The notes: generated by a model not told the origin, from the sequence alone. Shown: positions 9,414 to 17,821, numbered from the stretch's first letter. The stretch: 25,938 bases of DNA from JAAYZM01 sp964510785 (GCA_964510785.1 CAZECM010000044.1:1-25938), one strand, 5' to 3'. Program-made: numbers and translations.

Positions 9414-10715
9414 CTATCCCTGCGCGTCCAGGGCCGCTTGCAGGTTGGTCTGCACGGAACCCAGGATGTCCTGCGCGCTGCTCGAGGCGAGTGCTTCGAG
9501 CTGGGCGTTGAAGTCGGCGATGACGTCTCCCGCGCCCTGGGCGGTGGGCATGCCGTCGGCGAACTCTGCCGAGGCGATGAAGGCCGCTTGCTCGGGGAAC
9601 TGCTCGGCGAAGGCGTCCGCGGCGGACTGCACGGACGGCATCACGCCGAACGCGGTCGCGAACTCGATCTGCTGCTCGGTGCTCGTCAGGAACTCGACGA
9701 GGTCGCGGGCGGCGTCCTGGGAGTCGGAGTCGGTCGCGATGCCCCAGCAGTTGGTGAACTGCAGCGTGCCCTGACCGGCCGGTCCGGCGGGCAGCTCGAC
9801 GACCCGATAGCTCGTGTCGGGGAAGTCGTTGCGCAGCGCGCCGATGATCCAGTTGCCCTCGATCGTCATCGCGGCCGCCCCCGAGCCGAAGGCCTCCCCG
9901 CCCCAGCCCGCGCCGATCTGCGAGGGGTAGGCGACGACGCCGTCGGACATGAGCTGCTGCACGAACTCGAGCGCCTGGACGTTCTCGGGGCTGTCGGCCA
10001 CGGCGGTGCTCCCGTCGTCGGACACGAGCCCGCCACCGGCCTGAGCCATGAACACCCCGATGCGCTGGTACTCGGGTCCGAAGGAGAGGCCGACCTGCCC
10101 GTCGGTCGTCAGGGTGCCGGCCACGGTGGCGAGCTCCTCCCACGTGGTGGGGTCGTCGTCGTCGGTGAGGCCGGCGCCGGCCCATGCATCGGTGTTGATG
10201 ACGAGCGCGAGCGTGGAGAAGTCCTTCGGGGCGCAGTACAGCTGACCGTCGTGGGTGAAGTTGTCGCGCAACGACGGCTGGAAGTCGTCGATGTTCGCGA
10301 GCTGGTCCCCGTAGGCGAGCAGCGAGCCGTTGGCGGCCCAGCCGGCGAGGTTGTCGGTGCTCACGTAGAAGAGATCGGGCGGGTCGCCCGCCGCGAAGCC
10401 CTGACTGAGCTGTTGGTTCAGGTCGGAGGCGACGTTGACCTCGGCGGCCACGCCGCTCTGCGCGGACCACGCGGCGACGGCGGCGGTGACGGCATCGGTC
10501 TCCGCGTCGCCGCTCGAGCCGATGAGGACCGAGATCTCACCGGTGAGCGCGGGATCCTCGCCCGACGTGGGTTCTTCCGAGGTGGTCTGGTCGGTGGTGC
10601 CGCCCGGCGTCGGGTCTTCGAAACCACTGCCGCCGCACGCGGTGAGCACGAGGAGGGCGGCGGCGGTCGCGGCGGTGCCGAGGATCCGGCGGCGAGACGT
10701 CGTGGTGCGTGTCAT
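9414..10715 (-). CDS. sugar ABC transporter solute-binding lipoprotein
   Basis: A 433-residue family 1 (MalE-like) extracellular solute-binding protein, tethered to the membrane by lipidation at C27 (lipobox LTAC). The signal peptide contains SRRRILG before the hydrophobic stretch, close to a twin-arginine motif, so Tat export is possible. A Ser/Thr/Pro/Asp-rich linker (about 32-57) separates the anchor from the fold, which begins with GEISVLIGSSGDAETDAV. Conserved core elements are LFYVSTDNLAGWA, APKDFSTLALVINTDAW and AAMTIEGNWIIGAL. It starts at ATG 10715 with a GAAGGAG about 11 nt upstream, 38 nt after the lacI gene, indicating one leftward operon. The ligand is unknown; linkage to a debranching-type glucosidase hints at an alpha-glucan oligosaccharide but does not prove it. 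Confidence 0.94.
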   Translation of the reverse strand: MTRTTTSRRRILGTAATAAALLVLTACGGSGFEDPTPGGTTDQTTSEEPTSGEDPALTGEISVLIGSSGDAETDAVTAAVAAWSAQSGVAAEVNVASDLNQQLSQGFAAGDPPDLFYVSTDNLAGWAANGSLLAYGDQLANIDDFQPSLRDNFTHDGQLYCAPKDFSTLALVINTDAWAGAGLTDDDDPTTWEELATVAGTLTTDGQVGLSFGPEYQRIGVFMAQAGGGLVSDDGSTAVADSPENVQALEFVQQLMSDGVVAYPSQIGAGWGGEAFGSGAAAMTIEGNWIIGALRNDFPDTSYRVVELPAGPAGQGTLQFTNCWGIATDSDSQDAARDLVEFLTSTEQQIEFATAFGVMPSVQSAADAFAEQFPEQAAFIASAEFADGMPTAQGAGDVIADFNAQLEALASSSAQDILGSVQTNLQAALDAQG

Positions 10716-10753
10716 GGTGATCAGTACTCCTTCGGCGGGGGGACGGAACGAGG

Positions 10754-11803
10754 TCAGTCGACGGGTCTGGGTTCGGTGGAGCTGGCCCGGACCACGAGGT
10801 CCGGTCGGAGCAGCACGTGCGGGTCGCGTTCCGGGCCGGTGGTGCCCCGGATCTGGTCGAGGACGAGGTCGAAGGCGTGCCGGGCGGCCGCCACGAGAGG
10901 TTGGGTGACGCTCGTGAGGCCGACGGCGGCGGCGACGGGCGTGTCGTCGAAGCCGACGACGGCGGTCCCCGGGCGACCCCGCGTCCGCAGCTCACCGAGT
11001 GCGCCGAGTGCCAGGGAGTCGCTCGCGCACACGAGCGCCGTGACGCCCTCGGCGTCGAGGAGCTGCCTCGCCGCGGTGAGCCCGTGCGCGACGGCGTCCT
11101 CGACGTCCCTGCGCAGCGTGCCCAGCTCGGTGGCCGGGACGTGCTGGGCGGCGAGCATCGCCTCTTCCCAGCCGCCGCGGCGGTCGTCGCCGACGTCGGA
11201 CCCGTGGGGCCAGCCGATGTACCCGATGCGGCGGTGGCCCTGTGCGACGAGGTGCTCGACCGCGAGCCGGGTGCCGGTGCGTCCGTCCACGTCGACCCAC
11301 GGGTGGCTCGATCGCTCGTCGTGCCCCGAGGGGTCCCACGGCCGGCCGAACGTCGCGAACGGCACGCCGTTGTCGGTGAGCCACCGGGTGCGGGTGTCGC
11401 CGTGGTGGGTCGAGGAGAGCACGAAGCCGTCGAGGTCCGAGGTGCGCGCCAGGGTGCGGTAGTGCTCGATCTCCTGCGCGTCGTCACGGGCCGTGAAGAG
11501 CATGACGTTGTAGTCCCGGGTCTGTGCGTACTCGGTCAGCGCGTGCAGGAACCGGTCGAGCACGGCGCCGTTGATGCCGTCGGTCACCGGCGCGAGCCGA
11601 AGGCCGATCACGTGGGACCGGCCGGTGCGCAGCTGGCGGGCGGCAGAGTGCGTGCGGTACCCGGTCTCGGCGATCGCCGCGAGTACGCGCGCTCGCGTGT
11701 CGGGATGGACCCGCTCGGGGGCGTTGAGGACGTTGGAGACGGTCTGGCGGGAGACCTCGGCGCGCGCGGCGACCGTCTCCAGGGTGGGTACCGGGTGCGA
11801 CAC
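10754..11803 (-). CDS. LacI-family transcriptional regulator 1
   Basis: A 349-residue LacI/GalR repressor. The N-terminal helix-turn-helix is at about residues 7-27 (LETVAARAEVSRQTVSNVLN), followed by the hinge segment TGYRTHSAARQLRTGRS and a periplasmic-binding-protein-like sensor domain (from about 65) with the typical ALVCASDSLALGALGELR and VGFDDTPVAA motifs. The GTG start (11801-11803) is supported by AAAGGAG on the minus strand, 7 nt upstream. It is the first gene of the importer operon and divergent from the debranching-like gene. Two related operators, TTGATCGATCAA and TTGAACGATCAA, lie in the divergent gap, so it most likely represses itself, the importer and the glucosidase together, with an imported sugar as inducer. 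Confidence 0.94.
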   Translation of the reverse strand: MSHPVPTLETVAARAEVSRQTVSNVLNAPERVHPDTRARVLAAIAETGYRTHSAARQLRTGRSHVIGLRLAPVTDGINGAVLDRFLHALTEYAQTRDYNVMLFTARDDAQEIEHYRTLARTSDLDGFVLSSTHHGDTRTRWLTDNGVPFATFGRPWDPSGHDERSSHPWVDVDGRTGTRLAVEHLVAQGHRRIGYIGWPHGSDVGDDRRGGWEEAMLAAQHVPATELGTLRRDVEDAVAHGLTAARQLLDAEGVTALVCASDSLALGALGELRTRGRPGTAVVGFDDTPVAAAVGLTSVTQPLVAAARHAFDLVLDQIRGTTGPERDPHVLLRPDLVVRASSTEPRPVD

Positions 11804-11834
11804 CGCCGGGCTCCTTTGCGCCGAAGTGACCGTG

Positions 11835-11846
11835 TTGATCGATCAA
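11835..11846. promoter_or_regulatory. LacI-type operator O1 (TTGATCGATCAA)
   Basis: A perfect 12-bp palindrome with a central CG, the symmetry typical of LacI-family operators. It covers the predicted transcription start of lacI1 (about 11844). Its centre is 33 bp, about three helical turns, from that of O2, so two dimers could sit on the same DNA face. Confidence 0.6.
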
Positions 11847-11850
11847 ACGA

Positions 11851-11879
11851 GTTCTACCACGCTCGGTTTGAACGATCAA
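11851..11879 (-). promoter_or_regulatory. predicted promoter of lacI1 and importer operon
   Basis: On the minus strand -35 TTGATC (11874-11879), a 17-bp spacer and -10 TAGAAC (11851-11856). Each hexamer matches the sigma-70 consensus at 4 of 6 positions. The -35 is the right half of operator O2. The leader would be about 40 nt and includes the Shine-Dalgarno of lacI1. Confidence 0.4.
11868..11879. promoter_or_regulatory. LacI-type operator O2 (TTGAACGATCAA)
   Basis: A 12-bp near-palindrome differing from O1 at one position. Each half-site doubles as the -35 hexamer of one of two divergent promoters. A direct repeat GAGTTCTAC (11849-11857 and 11885-11893) follows each operator, so the region looks like a partly duplicated operator unit. 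Confidence 0.6.
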
Positions 11880-11896
11880 CTCGGGAGTTCTACAGT
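11868..11896 (+). promoter_or_regulatory. predicted promoter of debranching-like gene
   Basis: -35 TTGAAC (11868-11873), a 17-bp spacer and -10 TACAGT (11891-11896), each 4/6 to consensus. The -10 ends 7 nt before the ATG at 11904, so transcription would begin at or next to the start codon (leaderless mRNA). The -35 is the left half of operator O2. Confidence 0.4.
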
Positions 11897-11903
11897 GACC
11901 CGT

Positions 11904-13973
11904 ATGTCACGACAGCCCTTGCTCCACGACCTGGTGGTGCAGCTGAGCGCGTCGACGCAGGCCTGGTGCGGGCCGGACGGCGAGATCCAGCGCTCCGGTG
12001 TCCAGGGGGTGTTCCACGGCGACGTGCGAGTACTGAGCGGCGTGGAGCTCGTCGTCGGCGGCGAGGCGCTCGAGACGATCGCCGTCGGCGAGGCAGACGA
12101 CGGCCTGCACGTCACCCAGCTCGCACGGCACCTCGACGGCGCGGGGGCCGATCCGGTCACACGGGTCGACCGCACGCGCACGCTGCGGGCGGGCCGGGTC
12201 GGTGAGACCGTGGTGATCTCTCGTGCCGCGCGGGCTGCGACGGAGGTCGACGTCGTCGTCCTCCTGGCGTGCGACGGATCGCGGATGGACGAGGTCAAGG
12301 CGGGTCGCGCCGACGTACCGCAGGCGGCTGTCCGTCGCGGGGACGAGACCGGGTGGTGGCTCGACGACGGCCTCGTCGTGCGGGTCGAGGCACCCGGAGC
12401 CCACAGCAGCATCACCGCCGAGGGCACGGTACGGCTCGCCTGGCGGGTGCCGGCCGCCGCGGGGCGAGCGGCCCGCCTGGAGTGGGCCGTGGTGGTCGAG
12501 GACCCGGCGGCCGTCGTCGGCCCTCCGGCACGCGAACGCGCCGAGTGGTCCGTGCCGGACGTGCGCGGTGAGGACCCGCGGCTCGCGAAGCTGCTGTCTC
12601 GCTCGTTGCGTGACCTCGCGGGACTTCGCATGTCGACGACGGCGGTCCCCGGCGAGGTGTTCCTCGCTGCCGGTGCGCCGTGGTTCCTGACGCTGTTCGG
12701 CCGGGACTCGCTGTGGGCGGCACGCATGCTGCTGCCGCTGGGGACCGAGCTCGCCGCGGGCACGCTGCGGACGCTCGCGCACTTCCAGGGGACGCGCGTC
12801 GACGCGGGGACGGCCGAGGAGCCCGGGAAGATCCTGCACGAGCTGCGGCGCTCGTCCCAGGGCGTCGACGGCGGCGCGTTCCACCTCCCGCCGGTCTACT
12901 ACGGCACCGTGGACGCCACGGCGTTGTGGATCGCCGTCCTGCACGATGCGTGGCGCTGGGGGATGCCGGACGCCGAGGTCGAGGCGCTCCTCGACCCGCT
13001 CGAGGCCGCGCTGACGTGGCTCGTCGAGTACGGCGACGCCGACGGTGACGGGCTGCTCGAGTACGTCGACGCCACGGGGCAGGGGCTCGCGAACCAGGGC
13101 TGGAAGGACTCGGGCGACTCCGTGCAGTGGCGCGACGGGGAGCTCGCCGAGGGGCCGATCGCCCTCGCGGAGGTACAGGGCTACGCCTACGAGGCGGCGT
13201 GGGGCGGGGCAGCCCTGCTCGAGCACTTCGGCCGGGGAGACCCGCAACGTTGGCGGAGCTGGGCGGCGGCGCTCGCCGAGCGGTTCAGGGCCGCGTTCTG
13301 GGTCGAGGGGACCGGTGGCCGGTACCCCGCGATCGCGCTCGACGCGCGCAAGCGCCCGGTGGACTCGCTCACGAGCAACATCGGCCACCTGCTCGGCACC
13401 GGGCTGCTCGACCCCGTCGAGGAGCGAGCCGTCGTCGACGCCCTCGTCGAGCCGTCGATCCACTCGGGCTACGGCGTGCGCACCATGTCGAGCTCGGACC
13501 GGGGCTACTGGCCGTTGAGCTATCACGGCGGCAGCGTGTGGCCGCACGACACGGCCATCGTCATCGCGGGCATGGCGCGCGCCGGGTTCAGCGCGGAGGC
13601 GATGGCACTGGCGGACGGTCTGCTCGCCGCGGCGGAGGACTTCGACTACCGCTTCCCGGAGCTCTACTCGGGCGATGCGCGGGGCGAGTCCGCCCGCGTG
13701 GTGCCCTATCCCGCGGCGTGCCGCCCGCAGGCCTGGTCGGCCGCGAGCGCCGTGGTCGTGCTCTCCGGGATGCTCGGGCTCCGGGCCGACGTGCCCGGGG
13801 GCGTCCTGCACGTCGCCGGGCACGGCGGGAGCGGTGCGCCGTCGGCGGCGAGACGGTTGTCGGTGCGGGGGCTGCGGGTCGCGGGACTGCCGCTCGACGT
13901 CGAGATCTCCGGGGGAGACGTGCAGGTCCGGACGGACGCCACGCTGCGGGTCGTGCCGGGCCGGCCGGTGTAG
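11904..13973 (+). CDS. glycogen debranching-like amylo-alpha-1,6-glucosidase family protein
   Basis: A 689-residue cytoplasmic protein with an N-terminal beta domain of the GDE_N_bis type (about residues 5-190, with FHGDVRVLSGVELVVGGEAL) and a C-terminal (alpha/alpha)6 glycoside hydrolase domain (about 200-640). The latter contains PWFLTLFGRDSLWAARML, GWKDSGDSVQW (D402 is a candidate catalytic acid) and SYHGGSVWPHDTAIV near residue 540. The family acts on alpha-glucosidic linkages, but the substrate of this actinobacterial branch is not settled. ATG 11904 is chosen because a -10 box ends 7 nt upstream. The in-frame GTG at 11895, with GGGAG 7 nt before it, would add three residues and is a real alternative. 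There is no signal peptide. It is divergent from lacI1 and under its operators, so it probably processes what the importer brings in. Confidence 0.9.
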   Translation: MSRQPLLHDLVVQLSASTQAWCGPDGEIQRSGVQGVFHGDVRVLSGVELVVGGEALETIAVGEADDGLHVTQLARHLDGAGADPVTRVDRTRTLRAGRVGETVVISRAARAATEVDVVVLLACDGSRMDEVKAGRADVPQAAVRRGDETGWWLDDGLVVRVEAPGAHSSITAEGTVRLAWRVPAAAGRAARLEWAVVVEDPAAVVGPPARERAEWSVPDVRGEDPRLAKLLSRSLRDLAGLRMSTTAVPGEVFLAAGAPWFLTLFGRDSLWAARMLLPLGTELAAGTLRTLAHFQGTRVDAGTAEEPGKILHELRRSSQGVDGGAFHLPPVYYGTVDATALWIAVLHDAWRWGMPDAEVEALLDPLEAALTWLVEYGDADGDGLLEYVDATGQGLANQGWKDSGDSVQWRDGELAEGPIALAEVQGYAYEAAWGGAALLEHFGRGDPQRWRSWAAALAERFRAAFWVEGTGGRYPAIALDARKRPVDSLTSNIGHLLGTGLLDPVEERAVVDALVEPSIHSGYGVRTMSSSDRGYWPLSYHGGSVWPHDTAIVIAGMARAGFSAEAMALADGLLAAAEDFDYRFPELYSGDARGESARVVPYPAACRPQAWSAASAVVVLSGMLGLRADVPGGVLHVAGHGGSGAPSAARRLSVRGLRVAGLPLDVEISGGDVQVRTDATLRVVPGRPV

Positions 13974-13988
13974 CACCGCCACGGACCG

Positions 13989-13994
13989 TACGAT
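13989..13994 (+). promoter_or_regulatory. possible -10 box for leaderless dxs mRNA
   Basis: TACGAT is followed by six bases and the dxs ATG, the spacing for a transcript starting at the start codon. No Shine-Dalgarno precedes dxs, which supports leaderless translation. The -35 region is not recognisable, and the 27-nt gap to the previous gene also allows read-through. Confidence 0.35.
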
Positions 13995-14000
13995 GTTCTG

Positions 14001-15908
14001 ATGGGCCTGCTCGACCGGATCAGTTCGCCCGCCGACGTTCGCAAGCTCTCGGCGGGGCAGGTCCGCGACCTCGCGGCAGAGATCCGGGAGTTCCTCGTCC
14101 AGTCCGTCTCCCGCACCGGGGGGCACCTCGGGCCCAACCTCGGCGTCGTCGAGCTGACGATCGCGCTGCACCGCGTCTTCGAGTCCCCGCGGGACTCGCT
14201 CGTGTTCGACACGGGCCACCAGGCGTACGTCCACAAGCTGCTCACGGGTCGTCGCGACTTCTCCCGCCTGCGCATGGAGGGCGGCCTGTCCGGCTACCCG
14301 AGCAGGGCCGAGTCCGCCCACGACATCGTCGAGAACTCGCACGCGTCCACGGCGCTGAGCTGGGCGGACGGCATCGCCAAGGCCAACGAGGTCACGGGGC
14401 GCTCCGACCGGCACGCCGTCGCGGTCATCGGCGACGGCGCGCTCACGGGCGGCATGGCCTGGGAGGCCCTCAACAACATCGCCGAGAGCTCGCAGCGGCG
14501 TCTGGTGATCGTCGTCAACGACAACGGTCGCTCCTACGCGCCGACGATCGGGGGCATGGCCCACCACCTCGACACGCTGCGTACGACCCGGGGCTACGAG
14601 AACGTGCTCTCGTGGGGCAAGCGCACGTTGAGCCACGCCGGGCCGCCCGGGCGGCTCGCGTACGAGGCGCTGCACGGGCTCAAGAAGGGTGTCAAGGACG
14701 TCCTGACCCCGCAGGGCATGTTCGAGGACCTGGGCATCAAGTACGTGGGGCCCGTCGACGGGCACGACGTCCAGGCCGTCGAGCGGACGCTGCGCACCGC
14801 GAAGGACTTCGGCGGACCAGTGATCGTGCACGTCATCACGGAGAAGGGCCGCGGCTACACGCCCGCGGAGAACCACGTCGCGGACCGCTTCCACGCCGTG
14901 GGCCAGATCCATCCCGAGACGGGGCTGCCCGTCGCGCCCTCGCGTTTCGGCTGGACGTCCGTCTTCGCCGACGAGATCGTGAGGATCGGGCGCCGTCGCC
15001 CGGACGTCGTCGGTATCACGGCCGCGATGCTCGAGCCCGTGGGCCTCGCGCCGTTCGCCGCAGAGTTCCCGGACCGGACCTTCGACGTCGGGATCGCCGA
15101 GCAGCACGCCGCGACGTCGGCCGCCGGCATGGCGTACGCGGGCCTGCACCCCGTGGTCGCGCTGTACGCGACGTTCCTCAACCGTGCGTTCGACCAGGTG
15201 CTCATGGACGTCGCGCTGCACCGCGCGGGCGTCACCTTCGTGCTCGACCGTGCCGGGATCACGGGGGACGACGGCGCGAGCCACAACGGCATGTGGGACC
15301 TCGCGATGCTGCGCATCGTCCCTGGGCTGCACCTCGCGACCCCGCGAGACGAGGAGACCCTGCGCTCCGCGCTGCGGTCCGCCGTCGACGTGGACGACGC
15401 CCCGAGCGTCGTGCGCTACCCCAAGGGCGCGCTCGCCGAGCCGCTGCCCGCGATCGACTCGCTCGACGGGGTGGACGTGCTGGCCCGCGCGGAGCTTTCG
15501 CGCGTCGCCAGGAAGACTCCCCGAGTGCTCGTCGTCGGCCTCGGCTCGATGGCGCGTACCGCCGTCGACGTCGTCGACATCCTGGGCGAGCACCGCATCC
15601 CCGCCACGGCGGTGAGCCCCACCTGGGTGCTGCCGATGCCGCCCTCGCTCGTCAAGCTCGTGGGGGAGTACGACCTCGTCGTGACGGTCGAGGACGGCGT
15701 CGCAGAGGGTGGGCTCGGTGCGCTGCTCGCCGAGCGGGCCGTCCGTGCGGGCATCCGCACCCCGGTGCACGCCGTCGGCCTCCCCACGGCGTTCCTCGAC
15801 CACGCCAAGCGGGACGCGATCGTGCGTACCCACCGCCTGGGCGCGGCGGACATCGCCCGCGACGTCATCGACACCCTTCCCTCGCTCCCCCCTCATCCCT
15901 CGAGGTAG
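14001..15908 (+). CDS. dxs: 1-deoxy-D-xylulose-5-phosphate synthase
   Basis: A thiamine diphosphate enzyme condensing pyruvate and glyceraldehyde-3-phosphate, the first step of the MEP isoprenoid pathway; cytosolic. It has 635 residues, full length for the family. Visible motifs are HLGPNLGVVELT (about 42-53), DTGHQAYVHKLLTGR (about 70-84), the ThDP/Mg motif GDGALTGG...EALNN with ending VVNDN (144-175), and the catalytic DVGIAEQHA with E367. The transketolase C-terminal domain begins near residue 490. The conserved HSS-type motif reads HAST here (about 114-117), a mild variation. It starts at ATG 14001, 27 nt after the debranching-like gene, with no Shine-Dalgarno but a TACGAT box 6 nt upstream. 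The extreme C-terminus (LPSLPPHPSR) is low complexity. It is convergent with the GH2 gene. Confidence 0.98.
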   Translation: MGLLDRISSPADVRKLSAGQVRDLAAEIREFLVQSVSRTGGHLGPNLGVVELTIALHRVFESPRDSLVFDTGHQAYVHKLLTGRRDFSRLRMEGGLSGYPSRAESAHDIVENSHASTALSWADGIAKANEVTGRSDRHAVAVIGDGALTGGMAWEALNNIAESSQRRLVIVVNDNGRSYAPTIGGMAHHLDTLRTTRGYENVLSWGKRTLSHAGPPGRLAYEALHGLKKGVKDVLTPQGMFEDLGIKYVGPVDGHDVQAVERTLRTAKDFGGPVIVHVITEKGRGYTPAENHVADRFHAVGQIHPETGLPVAPSRFGWTSVFADEIVRIGRRRPDVVGITAAMLEPVGLAPFAAEFPDRTFDVGIAEQHAATSAAGMAYAGLHPVVALYATFLNRAFDQVLMDVALHRAGVTFVLDRAGITGDDGASHNGMWDLAMLRIVPGLHLATPRDEETLRSALRSAVDVDDAPSVVRYPKGALAEPLPAIDSLDGVDVLARAELSRVARKTPRVLVVGLGSMARTAVDVVDILGEHRIPATAVSPTWVLPMPPSLVKLVGEYDLVVTVEDGVAEGGLGALLAERAVRAGIRTPVHAVGLPTAFLDHAKRDAIVRTHRLGAADIARDVIDTLPSLPPHPSR

Positions 15909-15914
15909 CGACTC

Positions 15915-15934
15915 ACGCCTCGGGATCGAGGCGT
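15915..15934. terminator. hairpin between convergent dxs and GH2 genes
   Basis: ACGCCTCG-GGAT-CGAGGCGT is a perfect 8-bp stem with a 4-nt loop, starting 6 nt past the dxs stop. It stands in a 62-bp gap between two converging genes and is symmetrical, so it could serve as a bidirectional terminator. No U-tract is present in either direction. Confidence 0.45.
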
Positions 15935-15970
15935 ACGCCGTGACCAAGGGACGTCGGCGTCGGGCGGGGC

Positions 15971-17812
15971 CTAACGACTCTGTCGAGACTCGCCGGTGAT
16001 CATCGCACGCAGCTTCTCGACGGGCAGCTTGGGTATGCGATGCTCGTCGAGCAATCCGTTGGTCTCCTGCTGGGTGTCCGAGATCTGGGTGTAGCACCAG
16101 CCTGCGAGAGCGGTGCTCGAGTGCACCGCGTCGAAGAGCAGGCCCAGCTGTTCCTCGAGCCCTTCGGCCGACGCCACGACCCGATACCCCCAGCTGTCCG
16201 ACGCTCCGTTGAGGTCGAGACTGACCCCGCCGAACTCGCTGAGCATGATCGGCGCGGCGAGCAGGGCTGCCGGGTCGGAGTCGCCAACGATCGTCCGCCG
16301 GCCGTTGGGGGAGACCCCGGACAGCGATCGGAGCGCGGCGTGACGGTCGCGATAGCTCTCGGCGAGGACCGCAGCGTCGGTCTCGTAGTCGTGCACGGTG
16401 AGCAGGTCCGACTCGGTGTGCTCCCAGCCGTCGTTCGAGATCACGACCCGGGACGCGTCGAAGGCCTTCGTCAGGTGGTAGAGCGCTCGTGTGAACGCAC
16501 GCTGGGCCGCGTTGGCGGGCAGGTTGCCCACGCCCCAGCTCTCGTTGAAGGGCACCCACGTCGTGACGCACGGGTGCGAGGCGTCCCGGCGCAGCACCTC
16601 GAGCCACTCGGTGGTGAGGCGTCGCACCGAGGTGTCGGAGAACTCGTAGGCCGAGGGCAGCTCCGCCCACACCATGAGGCCCAGCGTGTCCGCCCAGAAC
16701 ATGAACCGCGGATCCTCGACCTTCTGGTGGAGCCGGGCCGTGTTGAAGCCCAACGCCTTGATGACCTCGACCTCGGCACGGAGCGCGTCGGGACCCGGGG
16801 CTGCGAGGTGAGAAGCGGGCCAGAACCCCTGCTCGAGCACCGCTCGCACCTGGTACGGGAATCCGTTGAGCAGGAAGTGGCCGCCCGCCACCCCGACCGT
16901 GCGGAACCCGAAGTACGAGCGGACCGTGTCGACGGGCTCGCCTGTGGGGTCGAGCACCTCGATGGTCGCGTCGATGAGGGTAGGGCTCTCCGGTGACCAG
17001 CGAAAGCGCTCGTGGTCTTGCCCGTTCTGGAGCGCGGGGATCGAGACGGTGACGACGTCGCGGTCCCTGGAGAGGGCAAAGGTCGCCGTAGCCAGGTGCT
17101 CGTCACCGAGCGTGACGCTCAGGCGGACGAGCGAGCCCGGCGAAGGTTGGGTCCCAAGCTCCAGATGAAGGGCGACGCTCGCACTCGGTGCATCGGGATG
17201 CCACGTGAGGTGGGAGATGTGCTGGGAAGGTACCGACTCGAGCCAGACCGGCTGCCAGATCCCCGTCGAGCGGTCGTACCAGATGACATGGGGTGCAGGT
17301 TCCCAGTCCTGCTTGCCGCGCGGCTGGGACAGGTCGAGCGGGTCGTCCTGGGCCCGCACCACGATAGTGAGTCCTTCGCGCGCCTCAGGGATCGCGACGT
17401 GGAAGGGGGTGTGGCCACCTTCGTGGTTCACGAGGTGCTGGCCGTCGGCCCAGACGTCGGCGCGGTAGTCGACCGCACCGAGGTGGAGCACCAAGGTCTG
17501 GCCCGGTCGGTGGCCCGCGTCGTCGAGGTCCTGGGCCGTCAGCTCACGGCGGTACCAGACGACGGGGTGGTATCCGGTGTCGCCGATCTTCGACGAGGCG
17601 GACTCGGGCGGGAACGGGACCACGATCTCGCTGCCGAGGTCGTGCCCGGGGGAGTACCAGCCCTCGGCGAGCCCGACGTCCCCGTCGTCGTGCGCGAACC
17701 CCCAGACGCCGGAGAGATCGGCCCAACGCTCGCGGACGAGCTGGGGGCGCGGGTAGGTGCCATCTTGCTCGCTCGCGAGCACGGCAGGAGCTGACGTCAT
17801 GGTCGGCAGCAT
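15971..17812 (-). CDS. glycoside hydrolase family 2 enzyme
   Basis: A 613-residue retaining GH2 enzyme (beta-galactosidase/beta-glucuronidase-like clan), probably cytoplasmic as no signal peptide is seen. Domain order is a sugar-binding jelly roll (about 20-190, with WYRRELTA and the HEGGHTPF loop), an Ig-like domain (about 195-305) and a TIM barrel (about 310-605). The acid/base is in WVPFNESWG (N423-E424), and the predicted nucleophile is E526 in MLSEFGG. The late barrel motif TQISDTQQETNGLLDEHR is typical of this lineage. It is shorter than LacZ (about 1020) and lacks its C-terminal domains. ATG 17812 is used; ATG 17800 is equally possible, as neither has a good Shine-Dalgarno. A LacI-type operator lies 9 bp before the start, between lacI2 and this gene. 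The linkage specificity cannot be read from sequence. Confidence 0.92.
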   Translation of the reverse strand: MLPTMTSAPAVLASEQDGTYPRPQLVRERWADLSGVWGFAHDDGDVGLAEGWYSPGHDLGSEIVVPFPPESASSKIGDTGYHPVVWYRRELTAQDLDDAGHRPGQTLVLHLGAVDYRADVWADGQHLVNHEGGHTPFHVAIPEAREGLTIVVRAQDDPLDLSQPRGKQDWEPAPHVIWYDRSTGIWQPVWLESVPSQHISHLTWHPDAPSASVALHLELGTQPSPGSLVRLSVTLGDEHLATATFALSRDRDVVTVSIPALQNGQDHERFRWSPESPTLIDATIEVLDPTGEPVDTVRSYFGFRTVGVAGGHFLLNGFPYQVRAVLEQGFWPASHLAAPGPDALRAEVEVIKALGFNTARLHQKVEDPRFMFWADTLGLMVWAELPSAYEFSDTSVRRLTTEWLEVLRRDASHPCVTTWVPFNESWGVGNLPANAAQRAFTRALYHLTKAFDASRVVISNDGWEHTESDLLTVHDYETDAAVLAESYRDRHAALRSLSGVSPNGRRTIVGDSDPAALLAAPIMLSEFGGVSLDLNGASDSWGYRVVASAEGLEEQLGLLFDAVHSSTALAGWCYTQISDTQQETNGLLDEHRIPKLPVEKLRAMITGESRQSR

Positions 17813-17821
17813 ACTGACTAC

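Noticed and set aside
8320..10470. Minus-strand frame extending the MalG-like permease to 1027 residues
   Set aside because: The upstream part is an out-of-frame shadow of the MalF-like permease and binding-protein genes. The ATGA overlap fixes the real start at 8319.
8355..11462. Long open frame on the plus strand (about 1035 codons) opposite the importer operon
   Set aside because: Low-complexity Arg/Glu/Gly/Asp composition with no recognisable domain, antisense to well-supported transporter and regulator genes.
11907..16670. Very long open frame on the minus strand (about 1590 codons) across the debranching-like gene, dxs and part of the GH2 gene
   Set aside because: It is Arg/Gly/His-rich, antisense to two clear enzymes, and crosses intergenic sequence. 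Such frames arise from high-GC third-position bias.
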